Shown here in pieces: positions 9,324-17,395 of a DNA stretch of 64,000 bases. Each line of letters opens with the position of its first letter. Position 1 is the first letter of the stretch. Origin of the DNA: Flagellimonas yonaguniensis (GTDB lineage Bacteria; Bacteroidota; Bacteroidia; Flavobacteriales; Flavobacteriaceae); the NCBI RefSeq assembly GCF_029193885.1, contig NZ_JARFVB010000012.1, positions 50,887-114,886 on the forward strand. Direction: 5' to 3'. Under the pieces are notes generated by a model. It saw nothing but the letters and a program-made list of their open reading frames with translations. It ran no database searches and had not been told where the DNA came from. A program made the translations under genes and the position numbers.

Positions 9324-9902
9324 ATGAATAAATTTAGTACAATTTTAGGTGCAGTTATCGTTTTTGTCTTCGCGGCATGTGAAGGTCCACAAGGCCCTCC
9401 CGGTTATGACGGCTTGGACGGATTCGACGGTCAAGATGGGCTTGACGGTATCCAAGGACAAGTCGTGGAGGTTGAAGGAGTCTACTTTGACTATATCCCC
9501 GAAGACAATGTCTTCAATACCTTGATTACTTTTTCCGATGTGACCGACTTTGAAGTATTTGAATCGGACGCTGTCTTGGTGTACAGACACGATGGTTTGA
9601 TCGACCTAAATGATGGTTCCACTGCTGATGCCTGGACTCAAATACCACAGAATTACTTTTTGAACGAAGGCACCATTCAATATGTCTTTGCCCACACTTT
9701 TGTGGACTTGGAATTGTTCATCGATGGCAATTTTGACCTATCGGGATTGAGCACCGATTTTACGGACAATCAATTGTTCAGGATTGTATTTGTACCCAGC
9801 GAGTTTGCTCAATCAGCTGACTTTGATGCTTCAAATATTGACAATGTAATGTCCAAACTCAATATCAATGAAGGTGAAATCATGAAATTGGACATCAACT
9901 AA
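9324..9902 (+). CDS. collagen-like repeat lipoprotein
   Basis: Protein of 192 residues. The ATG at 9324 (MNKFSTILG) is preferred over an in-frame ATG 66 bases upstream because it gives a clean lipoprotein signal ending Phe-Ala-Ala-Cys. Right after the Cys come about eight Gly-X-Y triplets (GPQGPPGYDGLDGFDGQDG and on), a short collagen-like stalk rich in Asp. The remaining 150 or so residues form an acidic domain I do not recognise. Short collagen-like linkers after a lipidated Cys are common in Bacteroidota surface lipoproteins and probably act as spacers. A weak promoter (TTG at 9199, CATATTTG at 9224-9231) and a strong terminator after the stop suggest a single-gene transcript. Confidence 0.8.
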   Translation: MNKFSTILGAVIVFVFAACEGPQGPPGYDGLDGFDGQDGLDGIQGQVVEVEGVYFDYIPEDNVFNTLITFSDVTDFEVFESDAVLVYRHDGLIDLNDGSTADAWTQIPQNYFLNEGTIQYVFAHTFVDLELFIDGNFDLSGLSTDFTDNQLFRIVFVPSEFAQSADFDASNIDNVMSKLNINEGEIMKLDIN

Positions 9903-9924
9903 ATCCCACAAAAAATGGTATCTT

Positions 9925-9956
9925 AAGTCTCATTGATAATCAATGGGACTTTTTTA
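9925..9956 (+). terminator. rho-independent terminator after collagen-like gene
   Basis: An 11-bp stem with one T-G wobble (AAGTCTCATTG / CAATGGGACTT), a 5-base loop (ATAAT) and a T tract from 9951. It separates the collagen-like gene from msrB. Confidence 0.85.
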
Positions 9957-10013
9957 TTGGATTTTTTGAAAGGATTCCAATCCAATTACGTCCAAACACA
10001 TAAAAAACGAACA

Positions 10014-10505
10014 ATGGGAAAAAGATTGCTATTACTTCTTCTTATCGTATTCGCTGGATGCAAGGGAACATCCCAGGAAGAGAAAAAGGAAACGGTCAAG
10101 GAAACGGCTTTCAAAGTCGACAAAACCGATGCGGAATGGCGGGCAGAACTTACCGATATGGAATATTATGTGCTCCGAAAAGCCGCTACGGAAAATGCTT
10201 TTTCCAGCGATTTATTGGATAATAAGCAAAAGGGGACTTATGTTTGTGCTGGCTGCGGCACACCTTTGTTCAAAAGTGAGCATAAGTTTAAGTCGGGAAC
10301 GGGATGGCCCAGTTTTGATAGGGAAATCAAAGGAAACGTAGCTTTTGACACTGATTATAAGATCGGTGTGGCCCGTACCGAGGAACATTGCGCTGTTTGC
10401 GGTGGACATCTGGGACATGTCTTCAATGATGGCCCGAGCAATACGACAGGAAAAAGACATTGTATCAATGGGGTTGCACTGGATTTTATCCCCGACGGCA
10501 ACTAG
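10014..10505 (+). CDS. msrB: peptide-methionine (R)-S-oxide reductase, lipoprotein form
   Basis: Protein of 163 residues that reduces methionine-R-sulfoxide in proteins. A lipoprotein signal peptide ends Phe-Ala-Gly-Cys (Cys16), so this copy acts in the periplasm. The MsrB domain spans about 40-163, with zinc-binding CAGC (Cys78, Cys81) and CAVC (Cys126, Cys129), and the catalytic Cys150 in RHCINGVALDF. In the GTGWPSF motif a Thr stands where many MsrB proteins have a resolving Cys. The frame is open upstream, but the ATG at 10014 starts the signal peptide. A second, cytoplasmic msrB follows 16 bases later, and a DinB-like gene after that; the three likely share one mRNA. Confidence 0.95.
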   Translation: MGKRLLLLLLIVFAGCKGTSQEEKKETVKETAFKVDKTDAEWRAELTDMEYYVLRKAATENAFSSDLLDNKQKGTYVCAGCGTPLFKSEHKFKSGTGWPSFDREIKGNVAFDTDYKIGVARTEEHCAVCGGHLGHVFNDGPSNTTGKRHCINGVALDFIPDGN

Positions 10506-10521
10506 ACATTCCCAATACCCT

Positions 10522-10926
10522 ATGGACAAAAAATATGGCGTAAACAAAACCGAAGAAGAGTGGAAAAAACAGCTTTCCGCAGAGGAATATTATGTTTTAC
10601 GGCAAAAAGGGACTGAACGCCCCTATTCGGGCAAGTTCGACCTCCACTTTGAAAATGGCAACTACCGCTGTAAAGCCTGCAATGCGAAATTGTTCGAGAG
10701 CGACCACAAATTTGAAAGTGGTTGCGGATGGCCCTCCTTTGACCAAGCCGTTGAAGGTACCATTGAATATATTAGGGACACTTCACACGGCATGATCCGT
10801 ACCGAGACCGTATGTGCCAATTGCGGCAGTCATTTAGGTCATGTCTTTAATGATGGCCCCAAGGAAACTACAGGCCAACGGTATTGCATCAATTCTGTGA
10901 GTATAGATTTTGATTCAGACCAGTAA
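10522..10926 (+). CDS. msrB: peptide-methionine (R)-S-oxide reductase, cytoplasmic form
   Basis: Protein of 134 residues with no signal peptide. It has the full MsrB set: CKAC (Cys50, Cys53) and CANC (Cys98, Cys101) for zinc, the catalytic Cys122 in RYCINSVSIDF, and SGCGWPSF with Cys68 at the resolving-cysteine position. The frame stays open far upstream into the previous gene, but the ATG at 10522 matches the start of the MsrB domain. It is a tandem paralogue of the lipoprotein MsrB just upstream, so the pair serves periplasm and cytoplasm. Its TAA is followed directly by the ATG of the next gene. Confidence 0.95.
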   Translation: MDKKYGVNKTEEEWKKQLSAEEYYVLRQKGTERPYSGKFDLHFENGNYRCKACNAKLFESDHKFESGCGWPSFDQAVEGTIEYIRDTSHGMIRTETVCANCGSHLGHVFNDGPKETTGQRYCINSVSIDFDSDQ

Positions 10927-11463
10927 ATGAATTTCCAAGAGAATTATCTGTCCAATGTAAAGTTTGAGTTTCAGCGCTACAAAACGATGGGCAACAAAAC
11001 TTTTGCCCAAATTTCAGATGACGACATACATTGGAAATACGCAGAAACCGACAATTCCATCGCCATTATTGTAAAACACATGATTGGCAATATGCTGAGC
11101 CGTTGGACCAATTTTTTAACAGAAGATGGTGAGAAGTCTTGGAGAGAACGCGATTTGGAATTTGAAAAACCATATATCACAAAAGCAGAAATGATTTCAG
11201 CATGGGAAAAAGGTTGGAAATGTCTTTTTGAAGCTCTGGAAAGTATTAATTCAACCAATTTTGACAGCAAAGTTTTTATCCGTGGGGAAGAACACTCCAT
11301 CATAGAGGCCATTAACCGTCAATTGGCACACTATGCCAGTCATGTTGGTCAAATTGTATTTGTGGCAAAACTGATTAAAGGCAACAACTGGAAATCCCTT
11401 TCCATACCCAAAGGCGAATCCAAAACCTTCAATAAAAAGATGTTCGGCACAGATAAACCCTGA
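10927..11463 (+). CDS. DUF1572 / DinB-superfamily protein
   Basis: Protein of 178 residues with the four-helix DinB-like layout and conserved histidines in IVKHMIGNM (about 48-56) and QLAHYASHVGQI (about 131-142), which in this superfamily bind a metal. Its N terminus fits DUF1572. Related proteins include metal-dependent thiol transferases that use bacillithiol or mycothiol. A bacillithiol gene (bshC) is elsewhere in the window, so a thiol-linked role is possible but unproven. Its ATG abuts the msrB stop codon, so it is probably the third gene of the msrB operon. Confidence 0.75.
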   Translation: MNFQENYLSNVKFEFQRYKTMGNKTFAQISDDDIHWKYAETDNSIAIIVKHMIGNMLSRWTNFLTEDGEKSWRERDLEFEKPYITKAEMISAWEKGWKCLFEALESINSTNFDSKVFIRGEEHSIIEAINRQLAHYASHVGQIVFVAKLIKGNNWKSLSIPKGESKTFNKKMFGTDKP

Positions 11464-11498
11464 TTTCACAAACTAATCCACATTTGAGTTTTTTCAAC

Positions 11499-11530
11499 TT
11501 GGGAAATGGAGATTGATTTGCGTACTTTTG
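11499..11530 (+). promoter_or_regulatory. Bacteroidota-type promoter of lpdA
   Basis: TTG at 11499-11501, 21 bases, then TACTTTTG at 11523-11530, a full match to TAnnTTTG. The expected transcript start is about 50 bases before the lpdA ATG. Confidence 0.75.
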
Positions 11531-11581
11531 CACCTGCCGAATAACGGCTTTTTCTAATCTAACAACTAAAATCAAAATCTA

Positions 11582-12973
11582 ATGAGCAAGTTCGATATAA
11601 TTGTTTTGGGAAGTGGTCCAGGTGGATACGTTACGGCGATCAGGGCGTCACAATTAGGTTTCAAAACAGCCATTATAGAAAAAGAAAGTTTGGGAGGTAT
11701 ATGTCTTAATTGGGGTTGTATCCCAACCAAGGCCCTTCTTAAATCTGCTCAGGTTTTCGAATATTTGAAGCACGCCGAAGATTATGGTTTGAGCGCCAAG
11801 GATGTGGACCATGATTTTGAAGCCGTTGTTAAAAGAAGCCGTGGTGTTGCCGAGGGAATGAGCAAAGGAGTCCAGTTCTTGATGAAGAAGAACAAAATCG
11901 AGGTCATCAATGGGTTTGGAAAAATTCAACCAGGAAAAAAAGTATTGGTCAAAGGCACACATGGAGATACCGCAGAATACACAGCGGACCATATCATTAT
12001 CGCCACTGGTGCTCGCAGCCGTGAACTGCCAAGTCTTCCTCAGGATGGAAAAAAGGTCATCGGTTACCGCGAGGCCATGTCATTGAAAAAACAGCCCAAG
12101 AAAATGATCGTGGTAGGTAGTGGAGCCATTGGAATGGAATTCGCTTACTTCTACCACTCCATGGGTACCGAGGTCACCGTGGTGGAATATATGCCGAACA
12201 TTGTACCTGTTGAGGACGAGGACATCTCCAAACAATTGGAGCGTAGCTTCAAAAAATCAGGCGTAAAAATCAAAACCTCTGCCGAAGTCACCAAAGTCGA
12301 TACTTCTGGCGATGGCGTAAAAGCTACCGTGAAAACCAAAAAAGGCGAAGAGGTACTCGAAGCTGACATTGTCCTATCCGCAGTGGGAATCAAAACAAAC
12401 ATCGAAAACATCGGGTTGGAAGACGTTGGAATCGCTACGGACAGAGACAAAGTATTGGTAAACGATTACTACCAGACCAACATTCCCGGCTACTACGCCA
12501 TTGGCGATATAACCCCAGGGCAGGCCTTGGCACACGTTGCCTCTGCCGAGGGAATCATCTGTGTGGAGAAATTGGCAGGAATGCACGTGGAAGCACTGGA
12601 TTACGGCAACATTCCAGGATGCACCTATTGTATCCCCGAAGTAGCTTCAGTTGGTTTGACGGAAAAACAGGCCAAAGAACAAGGATACGACCTTAAAATC
12701 GGTAAATTCCCGTTCTCTGCAAGTGGTAAAGCAAAAGCTGCTGGAACCCCTGATGGTTTTGTGAAAGTGATTTTTGATGCCAAATATGGTGAATGGTTGG
12801 GTTGTCACATGATCGGTGTTGGTGTTACCGACATGATCGCTGAAGCCGTGGTTGCCAGAAAATTGGAAACCACAGGTCACGAAGTGTTGAAAGCGGTTCA
12901 TCCACACCCAACGATGAGTGAAGCGGTAATGGAAGCTGTTGCCGATGCTTATGATGAAGTAATCCATCTATAA
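11582..12973 (+). CDS. lpdA: dihydrolipoamide dehydrogenase (E3)
   Basis: Protein of 463 residues, the usual length. It is a flavoprotein that re-oxidises dihydrolipoamide in pyruvate, 2-oxoglutarate and branched-chain 2-oxoacid dehydrogenases and in glycine cleavage. It shows the N-terminal FAD motif GSGPGG (10-15), the redox disulfide in GGICLNWGCIP (Cys41, Cys46), an NAD-binding GSGAIGMEFA motif, a second FAD contact (YAIGD) and the active-site base HPHPTMSEA (His442, Glu447). It stands apart from any E1/E2 genes here, as is common for a shared E3. Its own promoter lies about 50 bases upstream, and the DUF3817 gene follows after 3 bases. Confidence 0.97.
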   Translation: MSKFDIIVLGSGPGGYVTAIRASQLGFKTAIIEKESLGGICLNWGCIPTKALLKSAQVFEYLKHAEDYGLSAKDVDHDFEAVVKRSRGVAEGMSKGVQFLMKKNKIEVINGFGKIQPGKKVLVKGTHGDTAEYTADHIIIATGARSRELPSLPQDGKKVIGYREAMSLKKQPKKMIVVGSGAIGMEFAYFYHSMGTEVTVVEYMPNIVPVEDEDISKQLERSFKKSGVKIKTSAEVTKVDTSGDGVKATVKTKKGEEVLEADIVLSAVGIKTNIENIGLEDVGIATDRDKVLVNDYYQTNIPGYYAIGDITPGQALAHVASAEGIICVEKLAGMHVEALDYGNIPGCTYCIPEVASVGLTEKQAKEQGYDLKIGKFPFSASGKAKAAGTPDGFVKVIFDAKYGEWLGCHMIGVGVTDMIAEAVVARKLETTGHEVLKAVHPHPTMSEAVMEAVADAYDEVIHL

Positions 12974-12976
12974 AAT

Positions 12977-13258
12977 ATGCTAAAAATTTTTAGGGCCACT
13001 GCTATTTTAGAAGGTATTTCCTATCTACTCCTTTTCGGAATGACCATGCCGTTAAAGCATTGGGCAGATATTCCTGAACCGAACCAAGTTGTTGGGATGG
13101 CACATGGAATATTGTTTATTCTTTATGTAGTAGTGGCCACAGTTTTTTGCTGGGAAAGAAAATGGAAGCTCAAAAGGTTCCTTATTCTTTTTGTAGCATC
13201 CCTCCTGCCCTTTGGCACCTTCTACGCTGATAAGAAATATTTGAAGAATTTAGCTTAA
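12977..13258 (+). CDS. DUF3817 small membrane protein
   Basis: Protein of 93 residues with three hydrophobic spans (about 8-24, 40-58 and 66-82) and the family pattern FRATAILEGISYLLLFG near the N terminus, followed by a conserved His in GMAHGILF. It matches DUF3817, integral membrane proteins of unknown function. It starts 3 bases after the lpdA stop, so it is probably read through from lpdA. Its 3' end overlaps the convergent aroQ gene by 9 bases. Confidence 0.85.
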   Translation: MLKIFRATAILEGISYLLLFGMTMPLKHWADIPEPNQVVGMAHGILFILYVVVATVFCWERKWKLKRFLILFVASLLPFGTFYADKKYLKNLA

Positions 13259-13666
13259 AAAACTCTGGATGGCCAAATCATAGCTTTGGAGTCCAAATCC
13301 AAGGATGACACCTTTGGCCCCTGGCGATATGTAGGACACGTGGCGATACTCCTCACGCTGGTGCGTATTGGAAATATGCACTTCGATCACTGGGGTCTCC
13401 ACAGCTTTGACCGCATCCCCAATACCAACAGATGTGTGGGTATAAGCAGCGGCATTTAGAATAATGCCATCGTAATCAAAACCCACCTCTTGTATTTTAC
13501 CGATCAATTCCCCTTCTATATTGGATTGATAGTATTCCAGTTCCACTTGGGGAAACTTTTCCCGAAGTTGATTAAAATAGTCTTCAAAAGTGGTACTCCC
13601 GTAGACCTCGGGTTCTCGTTTTCCCAAAAGGTTCAGGTTGGGTCCGTTGATGATCATTAGTTTCAT
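13250..13666 (-). CDS. aroQ: 3-dehydroquinate dehydratase, type II
   Basis: Protein of 138 residues that performs the third step of the shikimate pathway. It has the family start MIINGPNLNLLGKREPEVYG with Arg17 and Tyr22 of the flexible active-site loop, NAAAYTHTS with substrate-binding Asn71, and EVHISN with catalytic His97. The usual NAGAYTHTS is NAAAYTHTS here, a mild change. A -7 motif TATTTTTG ends 5 bases before the ATG, so the mRNA may be leaderless. It follows two outer-membrane barrel genes on the same strand, but a terminator lies between. xerD, a frequent neighbour in this group, is 1.4 kb away in the opposite direction. Confidence 0.96.
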   Translation of the reverse strand: MKLMIINGPNLNLLGKREPEVYGSTTFEDYFNQLREKFPQVELEYYQSNIEGELIGKIQEVGFDYDGIILNAAAYTHTSVGIGDAVKAVETPVIEVHISNTHQREEYRHVSYISPGAKGVILGFGLQSYDLAIQSFLS

Positions 13667-13671
13667 GCAAT

Positions 13672-13679
13672 CAAAAATA
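13672..13679 (-). promoter_or_regulatory. -7 element of aroQ, start-proximal
   Basis: CAAAAATA on the plus strand, TATTTTTG on the coding strand. It ends 5 bases before the aroQ ATG, which places the expected transcript start at or next to the start codon. Confidence 0.55.
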
Positions 13680-13713
13680 CAACAAAAAGAAAAGGGCGGG
13701 AAAACCCACCCTT
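13680..13713 (-). terminator. rho-independent terminator after outer-membrane barrel gene
   Basis: Read on the minus strand: a 9-bp stem with one mismatch (AAGGGTGGG / CCCGCCCTT), a TTTT loop, then a T-rich run that merges with the aroQ promoter. It ends the transcript of the gene at 13734-14198. Confidence 0.7.
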
Positions 13714-13733
13714 AATTCATCATGTTTTATACA

Positions 13734-14198
13734 TCAATTGTTGATGGCAAACTGGAGCCCAAAGCCAAAGGCCGCGACTTCATTTTCCCCTACATCGCTC
13801 AGCACCACGGAAGGTCGCCAATCAAAGTTGAGCACAACGGGAACCCCGTCAATCTTAAAGTCAAGTCCCAAATGTGGACGTAGCGCAAAAATATTATCCG
13901 AATTTTTAATAAAAATGACACTTGGTCCAACGCCTGCATACCAGCGCAAACCAGGTGCCCTAAAAAATCCTTTGTGGAAGGAATACAAGAATGTGGCAAT
14001 GGTTGCATTATCCTCAAAACCCAAGTCGGCCTGACCTACATGGTTATCCGAGAAAAAGTATTTGCCTGAAGCTCCAAAAAAAGTGGCTTCGTCATAAAGG
14101 TCAATACCCAACCCCAAGGCCGCTCTATAATTGGTCTGGGCCTTTACAGCCAAATTGCCTAGCATAACAAGTGCAAAAACTAAAAGTGATTTTTTCAT
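13734..14198 (-). CDS. small outer-membrane beta-barrel protein, hypothetical
   Basis: Protein of 154 residues with a signal peptide (cleavage likely after Val-Lys-Ala), then alternating hydrophobic and polar residues and aromatic-rich strands, ending Phe-Gly-Leu-Gln-Phe-Ala-Ile-Asn-Asn. This is typical of eight-stranded OmpW/OmpX-like barrels in Bacteroidota. I cannot assign a specific family or function. It lies 74 bases downstream of another barrel gene on the same strand and is followed by a terminator. Confidence 0.65.
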   Translation of the reverse strand: MKKSLLVFALVMLGNLAVKAQTNYRAALGLGIDLYDEATFFGASGKYFFSDNHVGQADLGFEDNATIATFLYSFHKGFFRAPGLRWYAGVGPSVIFIKNSDNIFALRPHLGLDFKIDGVPVVLNFDWRPSVVLSDVGENEVAAFGFGLQFAINN

Positions 14199-14272
14199 TT
14201 TTAAGTGTAATTAGTGGTTAATATTCATGGTTTAAACTGCAAGATTTGAGGTTACTATAGTTACTTTTTTTT

Positions 14273-14797
14273 CTAAAACAAAAACAGAATTCCCAATGCC
14301 GCCATCGAGAAATCATAATCATCACTTACTTTGACATAAGATATATTGAGTTCTGTGTTTCCACTTACATTTACCCCAATAATGGGCCGTAGATAACCCC
14401 CCCCCGTATTCCCATCATTTATACCTACAGCATAGCCTACATCGGCCCCCAATTTAAAATCGTACGTAGGGTAAAGTCGGAATACGGCAGCTACTGGAAC
14501 ATATTGGATGTTGGGAAAATCTCCTTCCACCGTCACTGGACCAGCATCCACGCTATCATTATTGATGAAAGCATTCATAAATCCAGTGGTCAATCCTGTA
14601 TCAATCAATTCCGAAAGTGCTATATGGTATCCCACATCCAGACCCAATTCAAAATTTGAATGATCGGAAATATCACCAAACGGCACTCCTCCATGGATTC
14701 CAGCTTTAAAATTTGTTCTGTCCACCCTTTGCCCCATAGCGGAAAAACCAACACTGACCAAAGCGATTACCACCAATACAAATGTCTTTTTCTTCAT
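14273..14797 (-). CDS. outer-membrane beta-barrel protein, hypothetical
   Basis: Protein of 174 residues with a signal peptide (residues 1-22, cleavage near Ser-Ala-Met-Gly-Gln). A series of amphipathic strands follows (FELGLDVGYHIAL, YDFKLGADVGYAVGI, TELNISYVKV), ending LGILFLF, a C-terminal pattern of outer-membrane barrels. No specific function can be read from it. It is similar in kind to the barrel gene downstream, and the two may share a transcript. The 227 bases upstream, to xerD, are AT-rich and contain no other gene. Confidence 0.65.
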   Translation of the reverse strand: MKKKTFVLVVIALVSVGFSAMGQRVDRTNFKAGIHGGVPFGDISDHSNFELGLDVGYHIALSELIDTGLTTGFMNAFINNDSVDAGPVTVEGDFPNIQYVPVAAVFRLYPTYDFKLGADVGYAVGINDGNTGGGYLRPIIGVNVSGNTELNISYVKVSDDYDFSMAALGILFLF

Positions 14798-15011
14798 TGT
14801 TAAAATTTTACTAAGAAGAAAACGTGATCATATTAAAAATAGTACAACTTGACTCGATTTTCCTACAAAAATCATTTTACTGATTTTTATCTTTCCGTAT
14901 TCATTGGGGAAAATATGGAAATATAGGGTCTTTGCACCCTGCCATTTGACCAAAGGGTATTTTGAGTTGACCGATGGGTGGTTTTAATCAATCTTGATAC
15001 GGTAATGTCAC

Positions 15012-15019
15012 TATATTTG
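15012..15019 (+). promoter_or_regulatory. -7 element of xerD, start-proximal
   Basis: TATATTTG, a full match to TAnnTTTG, ends 5 bases before the xerD ATG at 15025, so a leaderless mRNA is predicted. The nearest upstream TTG (14994-14996) is only 15 bases away, shorter than the usual 17-23. Confidence 0.5.
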
Positions 15020-15024
15020 GACAC

Positions 15025-15930
15025 ATGAACTGGCAACAAGCAATAAAAGATTATCAAAATTATTTAAAGATAGAACGTGGTCTCTCCCAAAATTCCATTT
15101 CAAATTATACCATGGATCTACAAAAGCTTGTCAGCTATCTGGATGAGCAATCCCTAGATGAAAAACCGATAGGAATCAGCAAGGAAACGGTACAGCGGTT
15201 TATTTATGATATCGCCAAAATAGTGAATCCCAGAACACAGGCACGCATCATTTCAGGTTTGAAAGGCTTCTTCAATTATTTGGTGTTTGAAGATTATAGG
15301 GAGGACAACCCCATGGATTTGATTGAAACCCCTAAAATCGGTAGAAAATTGCCCGACACCCTTTCTGAAGAAGAGATAAACAGCTTGATTGCCGCCATTG
15401 ACCTGTCCAAAGCAGAAGGTGAACGCAACAGGGCCATTCTGGAAACCTTGTATGGTTGTGGGCTTCGGGTATCTGAACTCATCAATCTAAAACTATCCGA
15501 TCTTTACTTTGATGAGGATTTCATAAAAGTAACGGGGAAAGGCAACAAGCAACGTTTTGTCCCTATCAGTAATGTGAACCAGAAGTACATCAACATCTAT
15601 CGGAAAGAGGTTCGGTTGCATTTGCCCATCAAAAAAGAACATGAGGATTTTGTTTTTTTAAACCGTAGGGGCAAACAACTGACCCGTGCCATGATCTTCA
15701 CCATTGTAAAACGATTGGCTGAAACCATTGGACTGGAAAAAAGCATAAGTCCGCACACCTTTCGGCATTCCTTTGCCACGCATCTTTTGGAAAATGGTGC
15801 CGACCTTAGGGCCATTCAACAAATGTTGGGGCACGAGAGCATTACCACGACCGAGGTGTATATGCACGTAAACCGTTCACACTTGAACAAAGTGCTCATG
15901 GATTTTCATCCACGAAGGCAGGAGGATTAA
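15025..15930 (+). CDS. xerD: tyrosine recombinase XerD
   Basis: Protein of 301 residues that resolves chromosome dimers at dif with a partner recombinase. The N-terminal SAM-like core-binding domain spans about 5-88. The catalytic domain carries the full set: Arg148 (GLRVSEL), Lys172 (TGKGNKQR), His244 and Arg247 (HTFRHSFATHLL), His270 (MLGHES) and nucleophile Tyr279 (VYMH). It is full length and stands alone without mobile-element genes, so it is the housekeeping recombinase and not a phage integrase. Its 3' end overlaps the convergent NADH dehydrogenase gene by 4 bases. Confidence 0.95.
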   Translation: MNWQQAIKDYQNYLKIERGLSQNSISNYTMDLQKLVSYLDEQSLDEKPIGISKETVQRFIYDIAKIVNPRTQARIISGLKGFFNYLVFEDYREDNPMDLIETPKIGRKLPDTLSEEEINSLIAAIDLSKAEGERNRAILETLYGCGLRVSELINLKLSDLYFDEDFIKVTGKGNKQRFVPISNVNQKYINIYRKEVRLHLPIKKEHEDFVFLNRRGKQLTRAMIFTIVKRLAETIGLEKSISPHTFRHSFATHLLENGADLRAIQQMLGHESITTTEVYMHVNRSHLNKVLMDFHPRRQED

Positions 15931-17234
15931 TCCTGTGTCAAAGTATCCCGTTCTACCTTATTCTGCTTTTTGAACGGTCGAATGATCAAACGGGCTTCAC
16001 GATCGAATCGAATATAATTGTACACCCAATTGATGAAAACCACCACCCTGTTCCTAAAACCAATAAGGAAATACAAGTGCACGAACATCCATACAAACCA
16101 GGCAAATACTCCTTGAAACCTGAACTTTGGCATATCCACTACCGCTTTATTCCTTCCTACGGTGGCCATGCTGCCTTTGTCCTTATACACAAATGGCTTC
16201 ATGGGTGTCCCCTCTATCAATCGAACCAAATTATCCCCAAGACTTCTCCCTTGTTGAATGGCAGGTTGCGCCATCATGGGCAATCCATGAGGAAAACGCT
16301 CGGTTTCCATTTGCGCCACATCGCCAATGGCAAAAACATTTTCCACACCGATAACTTGATGGCACTCGTCCACTTTTAAACGATTGCCACTGCTCAAGAG
16401 TTCCTCGCTATCCAATCCTTTCAATCCTACTGCCTTTACCCCTGCTGCCCAAACCAAGGTTTCAGCATCAAAAATGGTTTTGGTGTTCGTGGACACACGT
16501 TTTCCATCATAATCGGTTACACGTATGTTCTTCCATACATGCACACCAAGCTCTTCCAAAAATTTTTCCGCCTTTTCCGAAGCCTTCTCGCTCATGGCCG
16601 GTAAAAGTCTATCACCACTTTGCACTAGGTTTATCTGCGCCCTACGGGTATCCAAATCGGGATAGTCCTTGGGCAGTATTCCTTTTTTGATTTCGGCCAG
16701 AGCTCCTGCAAGTTCAACCCCAGTAGGTCCGCCACCGACAATGACAAAGTTCATCAAGGCATCCCTATGGTGGAGGTCATCGGTCAATAGTGCCTGTTCA
16801 AAATTCTCGAGAATCAAACTACGTAAGTTCAAGGATTGGGGAATGGTTTTCATGGCCATACCCTTGGTTTCAATATTTTTATTGCCAAAAAAGTTGGTCT
16901 CCGAACCCGTTGCCACCACCAGATAATCATAAAAGATTTCCCCAATATTGGTCTTGATCCTTTTATCATCGGTTTTTACCTCCTCAACCTGTGCCAACCT
17001 GAAGAAGAAATTGGGATATCCCTGTAATACTTTTCGAATGGGGTAAGCGATGGAATCAGGTTCCAACCCTCCTGTGGATACTTGATAAAGCAAGGGTTGA
17101 AAATTGTGGTAGTTGTGCTTGTCCACCAAAACCACTTGGGCTTCTTTTTTGCTTAATTTCTTTGCTAATGCAATGCCTCCAAAACCGCCGCCTATGATTA
17201 CGACCCTTGGATAACTGGATTGAGGAATGTTCAT
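15927..17234 (-). CDS. ndh: type II NADH dehydrogenase (NDH-2)
   Basis: Protein of 435 residues that passes electrons from NADH to quinone at the inner face of the membrane without pumping protons. It shows the FAD motif VVIIGGGFGG (about 11-20), a second dinucleotide motif VIVGGGPTGVELAGALAE, the FAD-contact FAIGD, and a C-terminal hydrophobic region that anchors NDH-2 enzymes. The frame is open 25 codons further, but MNIPQSS at 17234 matches the start usual for the family. A TAnnTTTG motif (TAAATTTG, plus strand 17249-17256) lies just upstream of that ATG and inside the longer frame. Confidence 0.9.
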   Translation of the reverse strand: MNIPQSSYPRVVIIGGGFGGIALAKKLSKKEAQVVLVDKHNYHNFQPLLYQVSTGGLEPDSIAYPIRKVLQGYPNFFFRLAQVEEVKTDDKRIKTNIGEIFYDYLVVATGSETNFFGNKNIETKGMAMKTIPQSLNLRSLILENFEQALLTDDLHHRDALMNFVIVGGGPTGVELAGALAEIKKGILPKDYPDLDTRRAQINLVQSGDRLLPAMSEKASEKAEKFLEELGVHVWKNIRVTDYDGKRVSTNTKTIFDAETLVWAAGVKAVGLKGLDSEELLSSGNRLKVDECHQVIGVENVFAIGDVAQMETERFPHGLPMMAQPAIQQGRSLGDNLVRLIEGTPMKPFVYKDKGSMATVGRNKAVVDMPKFRFQGVFAWFVWMFVHLYFLIGFRNRVVVFINWVYNYIRFDREARLIIRPFKKQNKVERDTLTQD

Positions 17235-17248
17235 GCTCGACATGCCAA

Positions 17249-17256
17249 CAAATTTA
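17249..17256 (-). promoter_or_regulatory. -7 element of the NADH dehydrogenase gene
   Basis: CAAATTTA on the plus strand, TAAATTTG on the coding strand. It ends 14 bases before the ATG at 17234 and supports the shorter start for the gene. Confidence 0.5.
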
Positions 17257-17326
17257 AGTATTCCCCGCTTGAGCGAATCATCCCAGTGCTTGTTTTTTGT
17301 ATCTTTCAAACTTTATTTCACAGAAT

Positions 17327-17358
17327 TTCCACTGGAATTGTAACAAATGTCATGTTAC
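17327..17358. promoter_or_regulatory. two adjacent inverted repeats upstream of ECF sigma gene
   Basis: TTCCA-C-TGGAA (17327-17337) is followed at once by GTAACA-7-TGTTAC (17340-17358). They lie 38 bases before the GTG start of the sigma factor, in the divergent gap with the NADH dehydrogenase gene, a natural place for an operator or an autoregulated promoter. I could not fit a known ECF -35/-10 pair with normal spacing. Confidence 0.4.
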
Positions 17359-17395
17359 GTATACCAATGAATAAAGCAAACTTACCAACCGCTTA

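Noticed and set aside
9324..9902. True collagen or phage tail-fibre gene
   Set aside because: Only about eight Gly-X-Y triplets follow the lipidated Cys, so it is a short linker, and no phage genes surround it.
15025..15930. Integrase of a mobile element
   Set aside because: The recombinase is a typical XerD with no att-like repeats, phage genes or cargo beside it.
17339..17361. ECF sigma autoregulatory promoter TGTAAC...CGTA
   Set aside because: Both halves are present, but only 13 bases apart instead of about 16, so the match is not supported.
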